Of a stretch of 35,820 nt of DNA, positions 9,089 through 15,215 are shown piece by piece. Origin of the DNA: Chitinophagaceae bacterium (GTDB lineage Bacteria > Bacteroidota > Bacteroidia > Chitinophagales > Chitinophagaceae); NCBI GenBank assembly GCA_947476485.1, contig CANJQU010000036.1:1-35820 (forward strand), in the 5' to 3' direction. A program made the translations under genes and the position numbers. The notes below the pieces were generated by a model. That model did no database searches and had not been told where the DNA came from. It was given only the letters and a program-made list of their open reading frames with translations. Positions within the stretch are counted from its first letter, which is position 1. Each line of letters opens with the position of its first letter.

Positions 9089-10027
9089 TCACCTCTTGTA
9101 CTTCTTCTTCAGATCGTTCGCAAGATTAGAGAACACATAATCGTGTTCCTGGCGAATGCCGAGTTTTTCCAATGGCTCCCAGTATACACGGGGTGTCAGC
9201 ACTGATGTGTAGGTGGTTACACGGGTGAGCTTGCAACTGCTGTCTCCAACCCTATCGAAATAGTAGATAGCCTCTTTGAAACCCAGCCACTTCCTGCCGA
9301 CAAGGTGGTACTCGATCACGTCCATTTTCAGCACTTTGGCTCTTTCGAGCTGCGTGATCCGCTCTACTATTGTGCCTCCACCAAAATCTGCATTACTCAT
9401 TTTGCCGCCCTTGAAATAGCAGGTCCTGAGGCCGCCAACTTCCTCCTTTTCTAATACACACTTCGTAGGTATAGGCAGATCAAACATCATGAGATATGGC
9501 TTATCGGCTTCAAGCGTATCTACGGATTTTATGGCATCGTATACCTGCTCAGGTGTGTAATTGAATACCTGCTCCGTTGTTACTGCTATGGCTACTTCCT
9601 TATCCTTCTTAATAAAATGTTCTGCAGGGGCGGCGATCAGGAACGGGAAGAGGGGCAATAGCAACATTGAAAATTTATCGGTCGATTTGATGGTTTTATA
9701 CCTTTTGGCAAGATGGGAGATAATATAGCCAAGGAAGATGAGCGGAACAATGATGGGCAAGGTCATGACGATACATAGCAGCCCGGAAAGGCCCGGAATA
9801 TACAACCCCATCAAAAAGATAATCGTCGCAATGACCGCGCCGATAAACGTGTATTTTTTATTTGGCATGGCGCCGATCGCGATCCCAAGCACAATAGGCA
9901 GGAGGATAAACAATATCCAGCTATAGTCTGCCAGCCCCATGAACAGGAATGCAATGCCAGTTCCAAAAAAAATAAATGTCAGTATGATAGAAAGTTGAAA
10001 GCTTCTGTCGCTGAGGATACGTTTCAT
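9089..10027 (-). CDS. Membrane protein with C-terminal START/SRPBCC-like domain
   Basis: This is a 312-residue protein. Four hydrophobic segments occupy the first ~130 residues (for example IILTFIFFGTGIAFLFMGL, WILFILLPIVLGIAIGA, FIGAVIATIIFLMGLYI). A soluble part from about residue 150 has the look of the polyketide-cyclase/START fold: FNYTPEQVYDAIKSVDTLE at its beginning, a central strand-rich region, then a long C-terminal helix ending DLKKKYKR. Such domains bind hydrophobic ligands in a cavity. No partner gene is adjacent, and the role is unknown. The ATG at 10027 is preferred over an in-frame TTG at 10036. Confidence 0.7.
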   Translation of the reverse strand: MKRILSDRSFQLSIILTFIFFGTGIAFLFMGLADYSWILFILLPIVLGIAIGAMPNKKYTFIGAVIATIIFLMGLYIPGLSGLLCIVMTLPIIVPLIFLGYIISHLAKRYKTIKSTDKFSMLLLPLFPFLIAAPAEHFIKKDKEVAIAVTTEQVFNYTPEQVYDAIKSVDTLEADKPYLMMFDLPIPTKCVLEKEEVGGLRTCYFKGGKMSNADFGGGTIVERITQLERAKVLKMDVIEYHLVGRKWLGFKEAIYYFDRVGDSSCKLTRVTTYTSVLTPRVYWEPLEKLGIRQEHDYVFSNLANDLKKKYKR

Positions 10028-10148
10028 AATACACAATGTATGAATATTTCTTAATAAACGATATTTCTACTGCGCCAGTTTCAGGGAGGCCGCAAAAGTG
10101 CAATTATGCGTCTCCCGGCAATGTCATTAAGACAAGGATCTCAATATA

Positions 10149-10179
10149 GCTTCAGAACGTACGATCCTTTCGGGATCGT
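10149..10179. repeat. Hairpin repeat unit 1
   Basis: A GCTTCAG lead-in is followed by the stem ACGATCC, loop TTTCG and GGATCGT (7-bp perfect stem at 10161-10179). It is the first of three related units in the 408-bp intergenic stretch. The lead-in plus stem resembles unit 2 over its whole length. Confidence 0.7.
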
Positions 10180-10199
10180 GCTGTCATTGTTGTTCACTT

Positions 10200-10227
10200 G
10201 CTACAGACATGCGATCCCTTTGGGATC
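10200..10227. repeat. Hairpin repeat unit 2
   Basis: A GCTACAG lead-in is followed by the stem GATCCC, loop TTT and GGGATC (10213-10227, perfect). The start is 51 bp after that of unit 1. Sequences of the kind GATCCC-AAA-GGGATC are, from memory, frequent in intergenic DNA of Chitinophagaceae-like genomes. Confidence 0.7.
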
Positions 10228-10239
10228 ATTTTGCATCAA

Positions 10240-10261
10240 GCTACGATTGCCTTTCGGTATC
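10240..10261. repeat. Hairpin repeat unit 3, degenerate
   Basis: GCTAC is joined directly to GATTGCC, loop TTTC and GGTATC. The stem has one bulged T and one G-T pair, and the middle of the lead-in is missing compared with unit 2, so this is a decayed or shortened copy. The remaining intergenic sequence (10037-10148 and 10262-10430) shows nothing else I recognise. Confidence 0.55.
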
Positions 10262-10430
10262 ACCTCGGTCAACTTAACCGCATCGTCTTTCATAGCATAT
10301 TGTATTTAACCGAAAGATTCCGTTAAAATAATGTCCGTCTTGCTGACCTGGTTGCTTTTCCCTGAAATTTTTACCCGCTGTTTAAAATTACCTGACTCCA
10401 TATCCATCACTAACTCAGCCTTAATTGTTT

Positions 10431-10438
10431 TACTTTTG
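10431..10438 (+). promoter_or_regulatory. -7 promoter box TACTTTTG for the permease gene
   Basis: Exact TAnnTTTG match ending 6 nt before the proposed TTG start at 10445. If used, it puts the transcription start at the start codon and excludes the upstream ATG at 10331. Confidence 0.5.
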
Positions 10439-10444
10439 AAGTCA

Positions 10445-11671
10445 TTGAACCTCTCCTTTTTCATAGCACGCAGATACCTGGTAAAACAGAAGGGCACTTT
10501 CTCTTCATTTATCATAAGGCTGGCCATTGTGGCTACTGCCCTCAGTGTGACGGTGATGATCGTGGCAATGGCTGTGGTGACAGGCTTCAACTACGCAGTA
10601 ACTGAAAAGCTGTATGGATTTGAAGGGCATGTGCATGTGATCCCTTATAATGAAACAAAATCGAGCTCACTGAATTATTCGGCCCCGGTGCATTATGACC
10701 AGAAACTGATCGATGAAATAAAAGCGATACCCCATGTAGCAGCAGTATCGCCATTCATCGCCAAGCCTGTGATCATACAGTCGCGGGGAAGAATGGAAGG
10801 GCTGGCGCTGAAGGGAGTAAATAAAGATTACCGGTTCCAGCATGGCATAACCACTACCGGCGCCCCCATTGACTACAGCGATACTTTCTATTCAAAACAG
10901 ATCATTCTTTCGAAAACCACGGCCGACAGGCTTGATGTAAATGTAGGAGACACGGTGCAGCTTGATTTTATAGAAAGTGGGGCACCACGTATACGGCGAG
11001 TGAAAGTAGCGGGCTTGTATCACAGCGGCATGGAGGAAGTGGACAAATACTTCGCAGTGTGCGATCTGCGGCTGCTACAACGGATCAACAACTGGCCGGC
11101 CGACAGCATTAACGGCTACCAGGTGGACCTGGACAACGAGATATATGCTGATACGGTTTCGAACTTCATTCACTACAACCTCACAAAGCCGCCGCTGGAG
11201 TCGTATACCACGCAGGAAAATTTCTCTTTCATATTCGACTGGCTTAAGCTGCAGGGCCTTAATGGCACGATACTGCTCATCATAATGGCGGTGGTAGCGA
11301 TCATAAACATGGGCGCGGTGCTGCTGATACTGATGGTGGACCGGGCAAATATGGTGGGGCTGCTAAAGGCGCTGGGCATGTCGTTTGAGACCACACGAAA
11401 CATATTCCTGAGCATAGCAGGGCTGATAGGCGCGACAGGCATACTGCTGGGCAACCTGCTAGGGCTGACACTTTGCTGGCTGCAGCAGACCTTCGGGATA
11501 CTGAAGCTGCCGGAGGACTCATACTATATGCAGTTTGTGCCCGTGAAAATAGTGTGGTGGCATGTGGCGGTGATAGACATTGTTACGCTGGCGTTGTGTG
11601 TGCTTTGCATGTGGCTGCCAGCTTTGTATATTCGCAGGATACAACCGGCGAAGGTGTTGCAGTTTAAGTGA
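10445..11671 (+). CDS. LolC/LolE-type ABC transporter permease
   Basis: This is 408 residues from a TTG start. The N terminus (NLSFFIARRYLVKQKGTFSSF) matches where LolC/E homologues in this phylum begin. The frame also continues back to an ATG at 10331, but that extension has no family resemblance and would include the promoter box. Architecture: one N-terminal span (LAIVATALSVTVMIVAMAVV), a large periplasmic MacB-PCD-like domain (about residues 50-260), then three C-terminal spans with the FtsX-type core (INMGAVLLILMVDRANMVGL). The family works with an ATPase to release lipoproteins from the inner membrane or move other envelope substrates. The ATPase gene is not adjacent, so it must be encoded elsewhere. 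Confidence 0.85.
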   Translation: MNLSFFIARRYLVKQKGTFSSFIIRLAIVATALSVTVMIVAMAVVTGFNYAVTEKLYGFEGHVHVIPYNETKSSSLNYSAPVHYDQKLIDEIKAIPHVAAVSPFIAKPVIIQSRGRMEGLALKGVNKDYRFQHGITTTGAPIDYSDTFYSKQIILSKTTADRLDVNVGDTVQLDFIESGAPRIRRVKVAGLYHSGMEEVDKYFAVCDLRLLQRINNWPADSINGYQVDLDNEIYADTVSNFIHYNLTKPPLESYTTQENFSFIFDWLKLQGLNGTILLIIMAVVAIINMGAVLLILMVDRANMVGLLKALGMSFETTRNIFLSIAGLIGATGILLGNLLGLTLCWLQQTFGILKLPEDSYYMQFVPVKIVWWHVAVIDIVTLALCVLCMWLPALYIRRIQPAKVLQFK

Positions 11672-11674
11672 ACC

Positions 11675-11708
11675 TCACCCCGGCCCTCTCCTAAAGGAGA
11701 GGGAGGTG
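11675..11708. repeat. Strong GC-rich hairpin, terminator-like intergenic repeat
   Basis: Stem CCCTCTCC (11684-11691), loop TAAA, GGAGAGGG (11696-11703), with outer CACC/GGTG able to pair across an internal loop. It lies just after the permease stop codon. It lacks a T run, so it may serve as a 3' mRNA-stabilising hairpin rather than a classical terminator. The CCCTCTCC-TAAA-GGAGAGGG sequence is, from memory, a widespread intergenic repeat in many bacterial genomes. Confidence 0.6.
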
Positions 11709-11749
11709 TCACGTAACGGAATGCGTGGTGAATGTTGCTGCAACCACGG

Positions 11750-11784
11750 ACTTACGACTTATGACTCATGACTTACGACTAAAA
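11750..11784 (+). repeat. Five tandem 7-bp ACT units before the acetyltransferase gene
   Basis: Units read ACTTACG, ACTTATG, ACTCATG, ACTTACG, ACTAAAA in perfect 7-bp phase. The last unit ends 5 nt before the ATG at 11790. The preceding 7 bases (ACCACGG) may be a sixth, degenerate unit. The orientation is sense to the gene. Confidence 0.75.
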
Positions 11785-11789
11785 AGAAA

Positions 11790-12734
11790 ATGACCAACAA
11801 AGAGCTATATATAAAGAACTGTGCAGAGAGCAAGATGGTGCCTTTGTTTGAAAAGCCGTGGTGGCTGGATGTGGTGTGTGATAAATGGGATGTTGCCATT
11901 GCTATGAAAGGCGAACGCATAACCGGGGCATGGCCCTACCCTATAGAAAGCAAGCTGGGGGTGAAGCTGGTGCGCACACCAATGCTCACACCGTATATGG
12001 GCCCACAGGTTTACTATCCGCCGGATCTGAAAGAGAGTAATGCCGATAGTTTTGAGCATGAAACTGTATCTGACCTGATGACGCAGATGCCAGATGCAAA
12101 GGTGTGGCACCTGGCATTGCAGCCTGGCATGAAGCAGGCGGGATTGCTGAAAAAACATAAGCTGGAAGCACGGGTGCAGCAAACATTTTTGCTGGAACTG
12201 AGCGGTGATGAAGAAGCCATATTGAAAAATATGAAAGATGCGACCCGCCGAAATATACGTATCGCCGAAAGCGAGGTGACAGTAAGCAATTCGCCGAGTC
12301 ACCTTAAAGAGTTATATAAATTTCAGAAGGAGACACTTGCCAAGAAGGGAAAGACGATACCGTTCACCTTTAAACACATGGAACAGATCATGACGGCCTG
12401 CCTGGCCAATGATGCGGGAGCACTGTGGGTAGCCAAGGATGCGAAGGGGGTGATAGAAGCCATAGTATGGCAGGTATGGGATGAGCAATGCAGCTACTAC
12501 TTTATGGGCGGCCAAAACCACGACAAGAACAGCTACCGTGCTATGTCGCTGCTGCTATGGCATACAATGAAGGAAGCCAAGGCCCGCGGCTGTGCGACCT
12601 TCGACCTGGAGGGCAGCATGGACGAAGGTGTGGAGCGGTTCTTCAGAAACTTCGGTGGAGAAAGAGCACTCTATATTATCGTGATGAAGAACAAGTCGGT
12701 GAGGTGGAAATTGAAGCAGGCGATTTTTAAGTAG
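11790..12734 (+). CDS. BioF2/FemAB-type GNAT acetyltransferase
   Basis: This is a 314-residue protein with the BioF2-like (GNAT, FemAB-related) domain. It has an N-terminal half with a conserved PTPYMGP-like turn (LTPYMGPQVYYPPDL), the linker KNMKDATRRNIRIAE, and the family's C-terminal signature FDLEGSMDEGVERFFRNFGG. The family transfers acyl or aminoacyl groups, often in cell-envelope polymer synthesis. Nothing nearby fixes the substrate. Its 3' end (codons for KLKQAIFK) is repeated 1049 bp downstream at the far edge of a foreign-looking segment, so this gene's tail may have served as an integration site. A heptad-repeat array lies immediately upstream. Confidence 0.82.
   Translation: MTNKELYIKNCAESKMVPLFEKPWWLDVVCDKWDVAIAMKGERITGAWPYPIESKLGVKLVRTPMLTPYMGPQVYYPPDLKESNADSFEHETVSDLMTQMPDAKVWHLALQPGMKQAGLLKKHKLEARVQQTFLLELSGDEEAILKNMKDATRRNIRIAESEVTVSNSPSHLKELYKFQKETLAKKGKTIPFTFKHMEQIMTACLANDAGALWVAKDAKGVIEAIVWQVWDEQCSYYFMGGQNHDKNSYRAMSLLLWHTMKEAKARGCATFDLEGSMDEGVERFFRNFGGERALYIIVMKNKSVRWKLKQAIFK
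12708..12732 (+). repeat. Left copy of 25-bp direct repeat (gene tail)
   Basis: This is the end of the acetyltransferase gene (codons KLKQAIFK, stop TAG). It matches 13757-13781 at 24 of 25 positions. The single mismatch is at the wobble base of the Gln codon (CAG here, CAA there). The base after the repeat changes the stop from TAG here to TGA there. The rest of the gap to 12865 has nothing recognisable. Confidence 0.8.
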
Positions 12735-12864
12735 TTGGGAATTGGGTTGACAATTAGGGATGGGGATTATTTTTGGGTGTTGTGGATGCCAGGTGCAATC
12801 ACGATAGCCATCGGGAGGCTGAAGTATTTTAGACACAGAATTTCGCGAATGGAAGCATTATGTT

Positions 12865-13468
12865 TTAGCCATTGGCAACCACAAAAATGGCTGGTATCAG
12901 TTTTTTCAAATACTTAGGAAAATGGGTAATGTGTCTGATTTGCCCGTGTTGTATGGATATTAAATGTTTTGGCCGTTCCAGGTATGCAGAAGAATCGAAA
13001 AAATGAACACTATTAAAAAAGTAAAGTACTCATTGATGTTGGAAAAGCCTTCGTAATATCTTTTTCTTATTTCATCTTCGGGAACATAATGCCCACCATT
13101 CTGAACCCGTATAGTTACTCTTCGTTTAGCTTCCTCAATCGAATCAAGACATAAGAAGATCATATCAAGTTGGTATCCGTTTTGTTTAAAATGTTCGGGC
13201 CAAAAAAGAGGTGTCGAATTAAAATTGGTTTCATAACAAAAGTTCTCCTTTTTTGAAATAGCAGAAGCTATTTGTGTTTCAAGTTCTTCTCTCGCCATGT
13301 TATGAGCCATACGTCCCGGATGTCCGAGTCAAACAAGGTTTTGTAAAACCTGAGAAAAAATGAATCGTAATCAAAGGGAGTAAATTCGGCCGGTGCCAGA
13401 AACTTTGAGAATGTAGACTTGCCGGAGCCGTTGCAGCCAGCCACCACTAATAGCACTGGCTTAGACAT
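12865..13468 (-). pseudogene. Zeta-toxin-like P-loop kinase with two frameshifts
   Basis: The start at 13468 gives MSKPVLLVVAGCNGSGKSTF, with a Walker A motif GCNGSGKS at residues 11-18. The frame is lost near 13310, where one base appears missing between GT and ATGGCT. The homologous sequence goes on as MAREELETQIASAISKK and FCYETNFNSTPLFWPEHF. It is lost again near a run of six A (plus strand 13015-13020); adding one base restores FTFFNSVHFFDSSAYLERP and continues to a stop at 12865-12867. Repaired length is about 200 residues, normal for small zeta-like AAA/kinase proteins. These phosphorylate small molecules and often act as toxins. The base composition is AT-rich (27% G+C at 13201-13260, hand count). 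Both lesions are single-base losses, so sequencing error remains possible. Confidence 0.75.
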
Positions 13469-13625
13469 GCTTAAACTGTGTAGTTACTTGGGATGCCTCA
13501 ATTATTTTCCCAGCTTTCAGATTTTTCTCATATACCTCAACCTGCCGTTTTACTTCCGGCATTGCTCTATCCATTTGAGCAAGCAAAAAAGCAATCTGCT
13601 TATCAATTGTTGAAGAATTATTCAT
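13461..13625 (-). CDS. 54-aa ORF overlapping the zeta-like gene, candidate antitoxin
   Basis: The product begins MNNSSTIDKQIAFLLAQMDR, is helical and charged, and contains VKRQVEVYEKNLKAGKIIE; it ends QFKHV. The stop overlaps the kinase start by 8 nt (CATGTCTAA read in two frames), the tight coupling usual for antitoxin-toxin operons with the antitoxin first. A -7 box TAAATTTG lies 4 nt before its ATG, giving further support that this start is real. I do not recognise a named antitoxin family. It is too short for most gene callers. The antitoxin role is inference from gene order and overlap. Confidence 0.65.
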   Translation of the reverse strand: MNNSSTIDKQIAFLLAQMDRAMPEVKRQVEVYEKNLKAGKIIEASQVTTQFKHV

Positions 13626-13629
13626 AATA

Positions 13630-13637
13630 CAAATTTA
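13630..13637 (-). promoter_or_regulatory. -7 promoter box TAAATTTG for the toxin-antitoxin-like pair
   Basis: Exact TAnnTTTG match ending 4 nt before the ATG of the 54-residue ORF. No good -33 element at the usual distance. The 119 bases from 13638 to the right-hand repeat hold no recognisable gene. Confidence 0.5.
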
Positions 13638-13756
13638 CAAAATAATACTGAATTAGGGTGCGACAATTTACCGTTAAATTGTAGCTCGCAGCATTTCATA
13701 AGGGAGAATATATTTTCAGGAAATATTTATAGTGCGTCTGTTAACCTTTGCATGTA

Positions 13757-13781
13757 AAATTGAAGCAAGCGATTTTTAAGT
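13757..13781 (+). repeat. Right copy of 25-bp direct repeat (detached gene tail)
   Basis: It encodes KLKQAIFK followed by a TGA stop, but the codons upstream (ATG TAA) do not continue the acetyltransferase frame. It is thus an orphan copy of that gene's 3' end, 24/25 identical to 12708-12732. The two copies bracket the toxin-antitoxin-like pair exactly. Confidence 0.8.
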
Positions 13782-13801
13782 GATAGGTTGATGGAAGATA
13801 A

Positions 13802-13927
13802 GTTGACAAGGCTCCTGGCAATATGTACGCCGGTTACAAGCTGGCTGAATTATATAGATGGGGCGGCTACCCACAGGGCTTAGCGGCAGACCCGCACCGT
13901 CACGATAACATTAGTCATATTACCTAG
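13802..13927 (+). pseudogene. Possible C-terminal fragment of a Sel1-repeat protein
   Basis: The 42-codon open stretch follows a stop (TAA) and has no good start. Its product includes GNMYAGYKLAELYRWGGYP, which fits the Sel1/TPR pattern of alternating small and aromatic residues ending in a Gly-rich turn. It ends at TAG, overlapping the stop of the gene on the other strand. It may be the remnant of a larger gene cut at the nearby repeat. Similarity is weak. Confidence 0.25.
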
Positions 13928-14457
13928 CCGAGACAACCTAAAGCATATTCATAAAACGGGAGGTATTTTTCACTTCCAGCTATCATTGCACATTCCTCAG
14001 CTTTCTTTTTTATCGCACCTGGATCTAATTTTGTGTCAGAATGTGCATGTTTTGCGATAAATCCACGGTAAACAATTATTGCATCCAAAAATTTATCACC
14101 ACTCTCAGCACAATAATAAATAACATACTCATTATCCGAAAGGTCAACTATTGATATCTCATGATTGAATTTGTACATGAACAAAGGATCACACTCGTCT
14201 TGGCCTAATATGTAGAAGTCACCCTCTATCTGAATTGAATCATTAAGCGTTATTAGACCAATCTCTACTTTGCTGAGATCAAAATTGGCTATTAAGTTTA
14301 AGAACTCGTCTCCATATTCAAAATTAGTCCCTTTACTAATACAATTATAGCGGTCAATAAAGCTGTGTGCTTCAATATCAGAAAGCCCTTTTGATATTAA
14401 ATATTCAAAAGTAGGTGCGCACGATCTATATTTAACGGAAAAATCAATAGCATTCAT
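13924..14457 (-). CDS. Hypothetical protein, possibly SUKH/SMI1-like immunity protein
   Basis: This is a 177-residue acidic, soluble protein. I do not recognise it with certainty. The order of features (an early helical region, then FYILGQDECDPLFMYKF, then a strand pair and LDAIIVYRGFIAKH) is like SMI1/KNR4 (SUKH) immunity proteins, which have a conserved G-D-x-L turn in the middle of the fold. Composition is markedly AT-rich (28% G+C at 14281-14340, against 58% at 14821-14880 within rnc, hand counts), which suggests transfer. It lies 39 nt downstream of rnc on the same strand and converges on the Sel1-like fragment. No toxin gene is visible next to it. Confidence 0.6.
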   Translation of the reverse strand: MNAIDFSVKYRSCAPTFEYLISKGLSDIEAHSFIDRYNCISKGTNFEYGDEFLNLIANFDLSKVEIGLITLNDSIQIEGDFYILGQDECDPLFMYKFNHEISIVDLSDNEYVIYYCAESGDKFLDAIIVYRGFIAKHAHSDTKLDPGAIKKKAEECAMIAGSEKYLPFYEYALGCLG

Positions 14458-14496
14458 ATCTCAATTTAAAATTACCTCTAAGCAATACTGCTTTCT

Positions 14497-15213
14497 TCAA
14501 ATCGAATCCAATTTCTCCAGCGCATTCTTAGCCGCTACCTGGCCTGCTTCTTTCTTGTTGAAGCCGGTGCCGCTGGCTACGAGTTCACCATCCAGCATTA
14601 TGCCTACGGTAAATAGTTTGCGGGTGCCCTCCATTTTTTCATCGAGGGTGTCGAAAGTGAGGACGCGGTTATTGCGCTGTGCCCAGCTCAGGAGCTGGTT
14701 CTTGAAGTTGGTGTCGGTGCTCTCCATGGTATCCAGGTCTATGTAGGCACGTATGAGCTGGTTGAGGATGAAATCACGGGTCTTAATAAAACCACGATCG
14801 AGGTATACTGCACCTATCAGGGCTTCCAGCGCATTGCCGAAAATGTGGCTGCGGCTGAGGCCACGGTCGTTCTGGTTATATTGCACCAGTTTGTTGAGGC
14901 CCATGCGCAGGGCTACATTGTTCATGGTCTCGCGCCTTACGATCTTTGAGCGCAACTCTGTGAGATAACCTTCGGGCTGGTAAGGATATTTCTTAAACAG
15001 GTATTCAGCAACTATAGCGCCGAGTATGGCATCGCCCAGGAACTCCAGCCTTTCGTTGCTGTCGGTCACTTCCTCCGGCTTGGAGCGGTGCATTAAAGCC
15101 AACCTGTAATACGCTATGTGCCTGGGAGTAAACCCTAGCAGATGTTCTAATTGCAGCAACAATTGCTTGTCGGGGGAGGAAGAGTTTAGGATGCGATTGA
15201 TGAGGCGCCGCAA
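14497..15213 (-). CDS. rnc: Ribonuclease III
   Basis: This is a 238-residue enzyme that cleaves double-stranded RNA in rRNA and mRNA processing. The signature NERLEFLGD is at residues 53-61 (catalytic Glu57 and Asp61), and a second metal-site region is at FGNALEALIGAVYLD (Glu130). The residue matching Asp114 of E. coli is Asn127, which I believe is common in this phylum. A double-stranded-RNA-binding domain occupies about 165-235 (GFNKKEAGQVAAKNALEKL). The start is a TTG two bases after the fabF stop codon. The N terminus from there (MRRLINRILNSSSPDKQLLL) aligns well with relatives, so the TTG is probably genuine. It is the last gene of acpP-fabF-rnc. Confidence 0.95.
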   Translation of the reverse strand: MRRLINRILNSSSPDKQLLLQLEHLLGFTPRHIAYYRLALMHRSKPEEVTDSNERLEFLGDAILGAIVAEYLFKKYPYQPEGYLTELRSKIVRRETMNNVALRMGLNKLVQYNQNDRGLSRSHIFGNALEALIGAVYLDRGFIKTRDFILNQLIRAYIDLDTMESTDTNFKNQLLSWAQRNNRVLTFDTLDEKMEGTRKLFTVGIMLDGELVASGTGFNKKEAGQVAAKNALEKLDSI

Positions 15214-15215
15214 AG

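Noticed and set aside
10331-10444. ATG at 10331 as permease start
   Set aside because: The 38-residue extension lacks homologue-like sequence and contains an exact promoter box; the TTG at 10445 matches the usual N terminus.
12555-12836. 93-codon minus-strand frame across the acetyltransferase 3' end
   Set aside because: Pro/His/Gln-rich shadow with no similarity I recognise; it crosses the repeat edge and a real gene.
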